A stretch of DNA of 64,000 bases, from contig NZ_FOTR01000016.1 of the NCBI RefSeq assembly GCF_900114645.1, forward strand, positions 1-64,000, read 5' to 3'. This document shows positions 57,152 through 64,000 of this stretch, one piece after another. Within the stretch, counting starts at the first letter, position 1. The number at the start of each line of letters is the position of its first letter. The position numbers and the translations under genes are program-made. A model generated the notes under the pieces. The model was given only the letters and a program-made list of their open reading frames with translations. It was not told the DNA's origin and did not search any database. The DNA is from Gracilibacillus orientalis. GTDB taxonomy: Bacteria; Bacillota; Bacilli; Bacillales; Amphibacillaceae.

Positions 57152-58657
57152 ATGATTAGAAAAAAAAACTCCAATATACAGAAAAAAAATAAACAACCAA
57201 AAAAAGATATAAACAGTTTTAATGACTTACTTCCTATGATGGAAAAAAGCGATGATTTTAAGCATTTGATCTTAGGAAGTACGAAAAATATCGAAATTTT
57301 TTATTATCAATCATTGATTAATATGGAAAAGATCGAAGTTAGTCTCTTTGGGAAATTAGAAGATGCAAAGGTTGATAACCTTGACGTATTAGAAAATTTG
57401 CTACCTTTCTCTGAGGCAGAAATAACTGAGGATATAAAAATAATTGAAGAGAAATTATTAACTGGATTTATTGCAGTAAAATTTATCAACAATAGTCAGA
57501 ATGTATTACTGATTCCTGCTAAATTTGAAGCTGATCGGGATGTATCCCAACCTGAAATTGAATTTAGTGTTCTTGGCCCTAAACTTGCTTTCATCGAAGA
57601 TCTTAATACTAATATTAATCTGATTCGTAAAAGAATAAAATTGCCTCAATTACATGTTAAAAGTCTTCAAGTAGGTAAAATTACTAAAACTGATATATCT
57701 ATTGTCTTTATAGATGGCATTGCCAATCCTGATAACGTCGATATAATTGAACAAAGAATTTCAGCGGTTGAATATGATCAGATCATGGACAGTTCATTTA
57801 TTGCCCAAATGATTTCTGATAATTCTCAATCACCTTTTCCACAGCTAATGGATACCGAACGCCCAGACCGGGTGTCAAGTGCTTTAGTGGAAGGGAAAAT
57901 CGCGATTGTTGTTGATGGCTCACCACATGTATTAATAGCTCCAACTACACTAGTTGAATTTTTTGCATCCTATGAGGATTATTTTTTATCGTGGCATATT
58001 GCCAGTGCTTTCCGAATTATTCGTATCTTTGCTGTTATATTTTCCGTGCTCATTACCCCTATGTATGTTGCCGTGTTAACTTATCATTATCACATTGTGC
58101 CTGGAGACCTTTTGGGGACATTAATTTCTTCAAGAAAAGATATTCCGTTTCCACCAATTCTTGAAGCGTTAATTTTGGAATTAACAATCGAATTATTACG
58201 AGAAGCTGGTGCACGCCTTCCAACAAAAATCGGCCAAACGATCGGTATTGTCGGTGGTATTGTGATCGGAACAGCTGCAGTAGAAGCTGGTCTCACCAGT
58301 AACGTATTATTGATATTAATCGCATTAGCCGCACTAGCGTCCTTCACTACGCCTATCTACCGGATGGGTAATACGATTCGATTATTGCGCTTTCCATTTA
58401 TTATATTTGCTCAAATGTGGGGACTTATCGGGATTTTTATTTCTATTATGTTTCTTATTACACATTTATTAAGATTAACTTCACTAGGGCGTCCTTTCTT
58501 AGAACCTTTATATCCTCCTCGTTGGAGAGATTTTAAAGATGCTGTAATTCGCTTACCATTTAGTGTGCAAGGAGCAAGACCCATCATCACTACGCCGAAA
58601 GATAAAAATCGTATTAATCTTGCTAGAACCAATGCTAAACGTGCCAGACGAAAGTAG
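57152..58657 (+). CDS. gerA: Germinant receptor A-subunit, second operon
   Basis: 501 residues with a highly basic N-terminal tail (KKNSNIQKKNKQPKKDINSF) and then the GerA domain: NTNINLIRKRIKLPQLHVKS, VFIDGIANPDNVDIIEQRIS, then membrane helices with KDIPFPPILEALILELTIEL and LPTKIGQTIGIVGGIVIGTA. About 50 residues longer than the copy at 40.5 kb. It belongs to gerA-gerB-gerC; sequence similarity between the two copies is moderate, so ligands may differ. Confidence 0.93.
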   Translation: MIRKKNSNIQKKNKQPKKDINSFNDLLPMMEKSDDFKHLILGSTKNIEIFYYQSLINMEKIEVSLFGKLEDAKVDNLDVLENLLPFSEAEITEDIKIIEEKLLTGFIAVKFINNSQNVLLIPAKFEADRDVSQPEIEFSVLGPKLAFIEDLNTNINLIRKRIKLPQLHVKSLQVGKITKTDISIVFIDGIANPDNVDIIEQRISAVEYDQIMDSSFIAQMISDNSQSPFPQLMDTERPDRVSSALVEGKIAIVVDGSPHVLIAPTTLVEFFASYEDYFLSWHIASAFRIIRIFAVIFSVLITPMYVAVLTYHYHIVPGDLLGTLISSRKDIPFPPILEALILELTIELLREAGARLPTKIGQTIGIVGGIVIGTAAVEAGLTSNVLLILIALAALASFTTPIYRMGNTIRLLRFPFIIFAQMWGLIGIFISIMFLITHLLRLTSLGRPFLEPLYPPRWRDFKDAVIRLPFSVQGARPIITTPKDKNRINLARTNAKRARRK

Positions 58658-58664
58658 GTTAATC

Positions 58665-59768
58665 ATGAATCATTTTAAACCTGACATCTCACAAATGGTA
58701 TCACCATTTTTATTGCTCTATATTATTCATGCAACTCAAATTGGAGAAGGTATTTTAAGTTTTGAACGCCAAATCGCAAGTATTGCCGGTTTTGATGCTT
58801 GGATTAGCATTATTCTTACCGGTGTACTTACCACAATTATTATTGTTGTTATTTGGAAAATAATCGGCGACCAACAGAGAGACTTCATGGATATTCACCA
58901 GTATATGTTTGGTAACATACTCGGAAAGATTTTTACATTTATCTTTGGTTTATACCTATTGACCGTTTCAGTAATTGTATTAATTTCCTATATTGAAATT
59001 ATTCAAATTTGGTTTTTTCCGGATATGTCAATCTACTTTTTCTTGTTTGTTCTATTCGTTCTAATTATATATATTTGTTTGGGGGGATTCCGAACAGTCG
59101 TCGGATTTGCATTCTTTAGTTTTTTTGTAACTGCATTTTTGGCAATATTTAAATATGAGGCTTTTGCTGCTGGGCATGTTCATAATTTACTTCCAGTTTT
59201 TAATACTCCGTTTAAAGATATCATTCTTGCTATAGAACCAATGTCCTTTAGTTTTTTAGGCATTGAATTAATTCTAATTTATGCTCCGTTTATACATCGT
59301 TTTCAATCAGGATTAAAATGGGCAATTTCAAGTAATATTCTTACTACTTCTGTCTATCTTTTTTCAGCAATTGCTCTGTTCATCTATTACAACGACCAGC
59401 AAATTCAGTTAATATCTTGGCCAACCCTCCAATTATGGAAGGTTATTAATTTTCCGATTGTTGAAAGATTTGAATATGTTGGGATCGGTTTGCATTTTAT
59501 AGCCATCATAGCAACCAGTTGTTTATATTTTTGGGCAAGCATCCAATGTTTTCACCGTTTAACAAATTTTTCCTTCCGAAAGATGAGTATCTTTTTTTCA
59601 CTAATTGGATTTTCAAGTATATTTTTTATCCATAACTTTCTCATGATCGAAAAAATTACAACTTTCATTTCAAGAGCTGGTGTTATTTTATTATTTGCCT
59701 ATATCCCTTTATTATATCTTTGCCATAAAATAGTGTCAGGAGTGAAAAAAAAGCATGCAAACAACTAG
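58665..59768 (+). CDS. gerB: Germinant receptor B-subunit, second operon
   Basis: 367 residues from ATG 58665 (MNHFKPDISQMVSPFLLLYI), seven bases after the gerA stop; a longer in-frame extension overlaps gerA and has no site. Ten-helix permease-like GerB: ATQIGEGILSFERQIASIAG near the N-terminus; hydrophobic throughout. It overlaps gerC by 14 bases. Confidence 0.92.
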   Translation: MNHFKPDISQMVSPFLLLYIIHATQIGEGILSFERQIASIAGFDAWISIILTGVLTTIIIVVIWKIIGDQQRDFMDIHQYMFGNILGKIFTFIFGLYLLTVSVIVLISYIEIIQIWFFPDMSIYFFLFVLFVLIIYICLGGFRTVVGFAFFSFFVTAFLAIFKYEAFAAGHVHNLLPVFNTPFKDIILAIEPMSFSFLGIELILIYAPFIHRFQSGLKWAISSNILTTSVYLFSAIALFIYYNDQQIQLISWPTLQLWKVINFPIVERFEYVGIGLHFIAIIATSCLYFWASIQCFHRLTNFSFRKMSIFFSLIGFSSIFFIHNFLMIEKITTFISRAGVILLFAYIPLLYLCHKIVSGVKKKHANN

Positions 59769-60834
59769 AATGTATCTTATATTGATATGTTGTTTACTAC
59801 TAACAGGTTGTGTTAAAACGAAAATTCTTGACGATATCGAATTAATTATGACATATGGCTATGATTGGGACCCAGCTGCGGAAACCTACAAGGGCACTGC
59901 TGTTTCTCCCTTATACGGCAAGAGCGAACAAATGGAAATTGGCGGAAATTTCCGATATTCTGGCAGTGCTAAAACTTTTCAAGATATTAGTTCATTTATT
60001 CAGACAAAAGCACCATATCAAGTTGAAGTTGGAAATTTAATAGGTATTTTATTTGGAGAGGAACTCGCAAAAAAAGGAGTCTCAGATATTATTTATGGTA
60101 TTAATGAAGACCCGAATATTGGAAGAGACCTCAATGTTGCCATCGTAGAGGGAGAGGCAGAAACATTATTAAAACAAGACTACAATATGGAACTAACCCT
60201 TTCAAGGTTCATCGAGGAATTGATTAATAATAATAGTAAATCAAATATTCCTAAAATGAATTTGCATGATTTAAATTATCGTTTAACTGGAGAAGGAATG
60301 GATCCTTTTCTTCCCATCCTAAGACAGAGTGAAGATTCTATCGATATAGCTGCTATAGGTATGATGAAAGACGATAAATTAGTTCACGAAATTCCCTATG
60401 AGCAATTTTTTGTATTTAAATTATTATATGAAGATTGTGAAGACCATACTTATGAATTTGATTGGGAAGAAAAAAAGAGGACGGTAGCTATTAGCTCTAT
60501 TCGATCCACAAGAAGCATACATTGGAAATCAAAAAAAGAGGTAGTCATTAAGGCTGATATATCAGGTACTTTAACAGAGTCAAAAAATATGGGAGTGAAA
60601 AATTTTCAAGAAAAAATAGATATAGAACAGGCAGTCTCAAAAAAACTGGAAGAAGAAGGAACTAAACTAGTAAAGAAATTTCAAGAGTTAGATATTGATC
60701 CTTTAATGATTGGTGCCTCTGCGAAAGGGAAATTCAGAGACTGGACGGTAAAAGAATGGGAATCTCAATATCCAGAAATAAAAATTACTCCTTCCGTTGA
60801 TTTTAACTTAGATTTGAGTAACATTATTCAATAA
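59755..60834 (+). CDS. gerC: Germinant receptor C-subunit lipoprotein, second operon
   Basis: 359 residues. Lipobox LTGC in LILICCLLLTGCVKTKILDD, cysteine at about 19; Ger(x)C domains including IELIMTYGYDWDPA and the C-terminal KGKFRDWTVKEWESQYPEIK. The usual WD motif after the lipid cysteine (present in the other copy) is replaced by VK. Overlapping start shows coupled translation. Confidence 0.92.
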   Translation: MQTTRMYLILICCLLLTGCVKTKILDDIELIMTYGYDWDPAAETYKGTAVSPLYGKSEQMEIGGNFRYSGSAKTFQDISSFIQTKAPYQVEVGNLIGILFGEELAKKGVSDIIYGINEDPNIGRDLNVAIVEGEAETLLKQDYNMELTLSRFIEELINNNSKSNIPKMNLHDLNYRLTGEGMDPFLPILRQSEDSIDIAAIGMMKDDKLVHEIPYEQFFVFKLLYEDCEDHTYEFDWEEKKRTVAISSIRSTRSIHWKSKKEVVIKADISGTLTESKNMGVKNFQEKIDIEQAVSKKLEEEGTKLVKKFQELDIDPLMIGASAKGKFRDWTVKEWESQYPEIKITPSVDFNLDLSNIIQ

Positions 60835-60901
60835 TGAGTATTGATTTATTCCCTTAGCAACGTTTATTTGTTATAGTATATCGTGCTAGGGGGAAAGTGA
60901 T

Positions 60902-61534
60902 ATGTTGCAAAAATTACTAAGATCATTCGTTATATATATATTAGGTATTATCACGTTAACATTTGGTATTTCATTGACAATTCAATCACATTTAGGAGCA
61001 TCACCTTTTGATGCCTTGCTCGTAGGTTTATATCGATCATTTGGATTGTCAATTGGAAGCTGGGAAATCATTGTTGGCTTTACAATCGTCATGATTAATG
61101 CCATTGCAATCAAAGCAAAACCTGAATTTTTCGCCATGCTAACGTCATTAATTACTGGTCTTGGGATTGATTCGTGGTTATTTATCCAAGGCTCCTGGTT
61201 CACACCTGACAATTGGTTGGAACAATCGATTTTATTATTATTAGGAATCATTTTTAGCGGAATTGGTATTGCAATATATTTGGAATCCAGTTTTGCGCCA
61301 AACCCAATGGACAGCTCCATGGTTATTGTAACGGATAAAACAGGTTTATCCTTTGGTAAATCTCGTGCTATCATAAGTATTATATTAGTTGTCATTGCTC
61401 TTCTCTTTCATGGTGATGTGGGAATTGGGACATTACTTAACGCATTATTTACCGGGGTTATGATTCAAGCATTACGACCATATATAGTTTCATTAAAGCA
61501 TAAATATATTGTAAAAACGATGAAAGCAAGTTAA
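60902..61534 (+). CDS. YczE/YyaS-family membrane protein
   Basis: 210 residues, five to six membrane helices. The pattern GISLTIQSHLGASPFDALLV, GSWEIIVGFTIVMINAIAI and SSFAPNPMDSSMVIVTDKTG is that of the YczE/YyaS family (YitT-like). Function unknown; a transport role is assumed. Own transcription unit after the ger operon. Confidence 0.85.
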   Translation: MLQKLLRSFVIYILGIITLTFGISLTIQSHLGASPFDALLVGLYRSFGLSIGSWEIIVGFTIVMINAIAIKAKPEFFAMLTSLITGLGIDSWLFIQGSWFTPDNWLEQSILLLLGIIFSGIGIAIYLESSFAPNPMDSSMVIVTDKTGLSFGKSRAIISIILVVIALLFHGDVGIGTLLNALFTGVMIQALRPYIVSLKHKYIVKTMKAS

Positions 61535-61649
61535 TAAGAAAAACCGATCCGGTCCTTATCTTTAACTCAGATGCTGTGCGCTAACTCCATGTAGTAATGT
61601 TGACATGTTTATCACGATGCTAACCGTCTGTAAGACCTCCGCTCCGGCT

Positions 61650-61697
61650 GCCCACTCCCCTTTCCGTGGGGTTTTTCCCTCAGGAGTTGAAGTGGGC
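61650..61697 (-). repeat. Palindromic intergenic element, copy C (short form)
   Basis: 48 nt. Outer stem GCCCACT (61650-61656) with AGTGGGC (61691-61697), different in sequence from A, B and D but still paired. The central segment with CTGAAGATCCA and TTAGCTGAG is missing. Flanks (CCGCTCCGGCT and GGCGGCCTACGC) match copy A's. Confidence 0.65.
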
Positions 61698-61860
61698 GGC
61701 CTACGCTGACACATGCTCTACAACATGTGTCAGACCTAGAATCTTAGGTTATTATCCCTGTGGAAGTGCAAAAGATATGGCGTTAAAAATCACTAATAAT
61801 GATTATAAAACCAATATGCCTTTTCTAATATTCATTGTAGAAAAAAGTATAGCGGAGGCC

Positions 61861-61972
61861 GAACGTTTCGACTCCTGAGGGATTAGCATGATCTGAAGAT
61901 CCACTTTTGCAGGAGGGAACTCCTCCTGCAAAAGTTAGCTGAGGAGCATGCCCCTCGGAAAGCGAAATGGTC
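61861..61972 (+). repeat. Palindromic intergenic element, copy D
   Basis: 112 nt. Outer stem GAACGTTTCG (61861-61870) with CGAAATGGTC (61963-61972), two mismatches; central stem ACTTTTGCAGGAG (61903-61915) with CTCCTGCAAAAGT (61923-61935). The boxes ACTCCTGAGG, CTGAAGATCCA, TTAGCTGAGG and CGGAAAGCGAA match A and B. Faces copy C, as A faces B. The rest of 61535-62178 shows no gene. Confidence 0.8.
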
Positions 61973-62178
61973 AGCCGCAGCGGTTGGGTTGCACAAGCTA
62001 TCTTTCAAAATGACAAACAGGCGAAGTACACATCTTCCTCCATCTGACTATCTATCCTTGCTTTTTTAATGACACGTTTTGCATCAACCTTTTCCTATCT
62101 TACTTGCTTATAAATTGAGACTATGATCAGGGTGTTAGGGGCTGTTATCCCCCACTTAACTTTCTTGTCATATAAAGT

Positions 62179-62212
62179 AGAAACCTGTTTCTTTATCCAG
62201 AAACAGGTTTCT
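62179..62212 (-). terminator. Terminator after cheY
   Basis: AGAAACCTGTTTCT-ttatcc-AGAAACAGGTTTCT, 14-bp perfect stem, 20 bp past the cheY stop; modest T-content downstream. Confidence 0.75.
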
Positions 62213-62232
62213 ATATTTCCATTTACTCTATC

Positions 62233-62589
62233 TTATAATAATTTATCCAATGTTTCTTTTACGCGGTCTTCTGAGAATGGTTTTACAATAAAATCGGTGG
62301 CCCCTGCTTTTATGGCGTCTAATACCATTTGTTGCTGTCCCATCGCAGAACACATAATGATCGTAGCATTGGTATCTTTACTTTTTATCTCTTTCGTTGC
62401 TTCTACACCATTCATTTCTGGCATTGTAATATCCATCGAAACGATATCCGGTTGCAAGTCTTCATACAAACCTGCCGCTTGGTGACCATTTTCTGCTTCA
62501 CCTACTACTTCATGTCCTAAATTAGTGAAAATATTTTTTAATTGCATGCGCATAAATGCAGCATCGTCAACAATTAATACTCGTGCCAC
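62233..62589 (-). CDS. cheY: CheY response regulator
   Basis: 118 residues; a lone receiver domain: acidic pair in VLIVDDAAFMR (D9-D10), phosphorylation site in DIVSMDITMPEMNG (about D53), conserved Thr/Ser in MCSAMGQQQ and lysine in FIVKPF (about K104). It switches flagellar motors when phosphorylated by CheA. CheA is not in the window. In the cheX-cheW-cheY unit. Confidence 0.93.
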   Translation of the reverse strand: MARVLIVDDAAFMRMQLKNIFTNLGHEVVGEAENGHQAAGLYEDLQPDIVSMDITMPEMNGVEATKEIKSKDTNATIIMCSAMGQQQMVLDAIKAGATDFIVKPFSEDRVKETLDKLL

Positions 62590-62619
62590 AGTATTCCCCT
62601 CCGTTGATTTATGTAATTT

Positions 62620-63087
62620 TTATTCATCTGCTACTTGTTGTACTTCGTTAATCTCATCCATACTTAATACATAATCAAGATCTAACAAAAGTAACATACC
62701 TCGATCTACTAGTTTAGCTACACCTTTTATATATTTATAATCTACACCTTTTACTAAGTCAGGTGCATCTTCCACTACTTCTGATGAAATATCAATTACA
62801 TCTGTCGCTTCATCCACAATTAACCCCACTTGTACATCTCGTACATTTGCAATTAGAACTCTTGTCTGCTCCGTAGGTTCAGTCTCTTCCATGCCAAGTC
62901 TTGTGCGTAAATCAATAATCGGAGTCACATTATCACGCAAATTGATGATTCCTTTAATAAAATCAGAAGTTTGCGGTAATGACACAATTTCTTCTAATCT
63001 TTCAATTGATCGAATTTGTTCTATATTTGCACCATATTCCTGATTATTTAATTTTAAAATAATTGATTTTGTTATGGTTCCTACCAT
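62620..63087 (-). CDS. cheW: CheW coupling protein
   Basis: 155 residues, SH3-like CheW fold: IILKLNNQEYGANIEQIRSI, LPQTSDFIKGIINLRDNVTP, IDLRTRLGM and the C-terminal DVLSM-type end. Links receptors to CheA. The typical length (about 150-160) is kept. Confidence 0.93.
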   Translation of the reverse strand: MVGTITKSIILKLNNQEYGANIEQIRSIERLEEIVSLPQTSDFIKGIINLRDNVTPIIDLRTRLGMEETEPTEQTRVLIANVRDVQVGLIVDEATDVIDISSEVVEDAPDLVKGVDYKYIKGVAKLVDRGMLLLLDLDYVLSMDEINEVQQVADE

Positions 63088-63105
63088 TGTTTTGTCACCA
63101 GCCTT

Positions 63106-63570
63106 TTATTGATTTAATAAAAGTGACATTTTCATATCACCGATTGTTGGAAAATGGATTTCTACCTCTAGTATTCTCTTGAATCCAGTTAACTTTGCAT
63201 TACCATTAATAATAGTTGGGTGAGTAATGTCTGTATTAATACCTACATTTGCTAAGTGAGTAGAAAGGCCACCTGCCAACATATTACCCAATTCACCCGA
63301 GAAAGAATCTAACATATCTACTGACAACTGCATACCATATAAAGCTTCTCCAATCGCACTAAACACATGATGTTCCGCTTGAATTAATAGGTCTCCTTTA
63401 AATGTTCCACTATACCCTATTAATACCCCATACTCTACAAATAATGGATTAGTAGTCATTTTGGGAGATTCAAAGTGATTTTCAACTGGTACAACATTTT
63501 TGATGGATTGGACCGATCCATTGTATAATTCTTTGATGATTTCATTAGTACTTACTTCAGTTGATGCCAT
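63106..63570 (-). CDS. cheX: CheX-family chemotaxis phosphatase
   Basis: 154 residues from ATG 63570 (MASTEVSTNEIIKELYNGSV), after AGAGGAAATGATT; the earlier ATG 63576 is too close. CheX/CheC-type fold with the catalytic E-x2-N motif in SGELGNMLAGGLSTHL (about residue 88-103). Removes phosphate from CheY. First gene of the unit; a short 19-base gap leads to cheW. Confidence 0.88.
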   Translation of the reverse strand: MASTEVSTNEIIKELYNGSVQSIKNVVPVENHFESPKMTTNPLFVEYGVLIGYSGTFKGDLLIQAEHHVFSAIGEALYGMQLSVDMLDSFSGELGNMLAGGLSTHLANVGINTDITHPTIINGNAKLTGFKRILEVEIHFPTIGDMKMSLLLNQ

Positions 63571-63904
63571 AATCATTTCCTCTCAATCTTATCTAGTAAA
63601 ATATAATCATTGCTTACACTCCATAATACCTAATGATAAGACAACATTCAACAGCATCAATCAATCCAAAGTAAATATAATGATCTTTAGTTACTATTAT
63701 ATCATAAAATAGGCCTAATCAAACAAGTGTTATCACCTAATTATTAGAAAAATACTAGACCTTTATAACAACGAACGTGTTTCGTTTTCATAAATTAATA
63801 TTATAAAAGTACTATTATTGATCAAACCAATAAAGCGAGACTTCATTCAGTGGTTTTACGTCGATTAGTAACACAAAAAATTTTCATTACTATTCTATAC
63901 AAAA

Positions 63905-63928
63905 ATCCCGTTTCTATTGAAACGGGAT
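63905..63928 (-). terminator. Terminator of a gene entering from the right
   Basis: ATCCCGTTTC-tatt-GAAACGGGAT, 10-bp perfect stem, followed on the reverse strand by TTTTTGT. It lies 44 bp past the stop of the partial gene at 63973. Confidence 0.8.
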
Positions 63929-63972
63929 TTCACTTTCAAAATGACTAATGCGACAACCATTTATAACAATTC

Positions 63973-64000
63973 TTATTGAATGGCATCTTTTACTTCAATT
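63973..64000 (-). CDS. C-terminal end of an unidentified gene
   Basis: The last eight codons before a TAA read IEVKDAIQ, and a good terminator follows, so a reverse-strand gene probably enters the window here. Too little is left to name it. Confidence 0.3.

Noticed and set aside
61666-61878. 70-codon forward frame
   Set aside because: It spans elements C and D and is explained by the repeats.

Overview
The window is a low-GC Firmicute chromosome, almost certainly a spore-forming member of the Bacillaceae. The evidence is two gerA-gerB-gerC germinant-receptor operons, the sporulation genes lytH (yunA), yunB and yutH, A+T-rich codon use with AGGAGG-type ribosome binding sites, and a backbone order (yutM, dapF, yuzB, yutI, thrBC-hom, yutH, yutG, yutE, yutD, yunA-E, sufCDSUB, yusE, yusF, gcvH, yusI) that follows the yut/yun/yur/yus neighbourhood of Bacillus subtilis. 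Genus cannot be fixed from the sequence; a halotolerant relative such as Oceanobacillus, Gracilibacillus or Virgibacillus is only a guess. No rRNA, tRNA or CRISPR array was seen.

Positions 1-14.8 kb are an accessory island ending at the 3' end of yutM. It carries an intact tyrosine integrase, a relic of a second integrase, an archaeo-eukaryotic-type primase with a zinc finger, a decayed small-terminase-like gene, a McrA-type HNH restriction gene, an HNH endonuclease with tandem AP2 domains, a HEPN-motif protein, a DUF4062 protein, a CtsR-box-controlled small ORF, a duplicated 0.4-kb non-coding block, and many frameshifted small genes. The content resembles one or two superimposed, decaying integrative elements (phage-inducible-island-like or IME).

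From 14.8 to 22 kb come Fe-S carrier, lysine and threonine biosynthesis genes (yutM, dapF, yuzB, yutI, thrB-thrC-hom) and yutH/yutG. From 22.5 to 28.1 kb lies a molybdenum-cofactor operon transcribed moaA-moeB-moeA-moaE-moaD-mobB-mobA-DUF454. From 28.3 to 38.2 kb are yutE, a small regulator/membrane-protein pair, yutD, lytH, a two-part NSS amino-acid transporter, yunB, an HD-GYP phosphodiesterase, yunC, yunD and yunE. At 38.3-41.8 kb is the first germination operon.

A small second decayed patch (42.0-43.3 kb) holds a DUF378 gene without a normal start, a nucleoside hydrolase pseudogene and an integrase relic. Then follow the suf Fe-S assembly operon (43.4-48.6 kb), yusE/yusF/gcvH/yusI, a zinc operon behind a Zur box (znuC-znuB-zur) that runs directly into a pair of crcB fluoride-channel genes, uspA, a GT4 glycosyltransferase, an acyl-CoA dehydrogenase-like gene, the second ger operon (57.2-60.8 kb), a YczE-family membrane protein, and a chemotaxis trio cheX-cheW-cheY.

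The most interesting unexplained structure is a family of about 105-120-nt palindromic intergenic elements found in head-to-head pairs at 22.05-22.42 kb and 61.65-61.97 kb. Their outer and central stems differ in sequence between copies but stay base-paired, so the fold, not the sequence, appears to be maintained.
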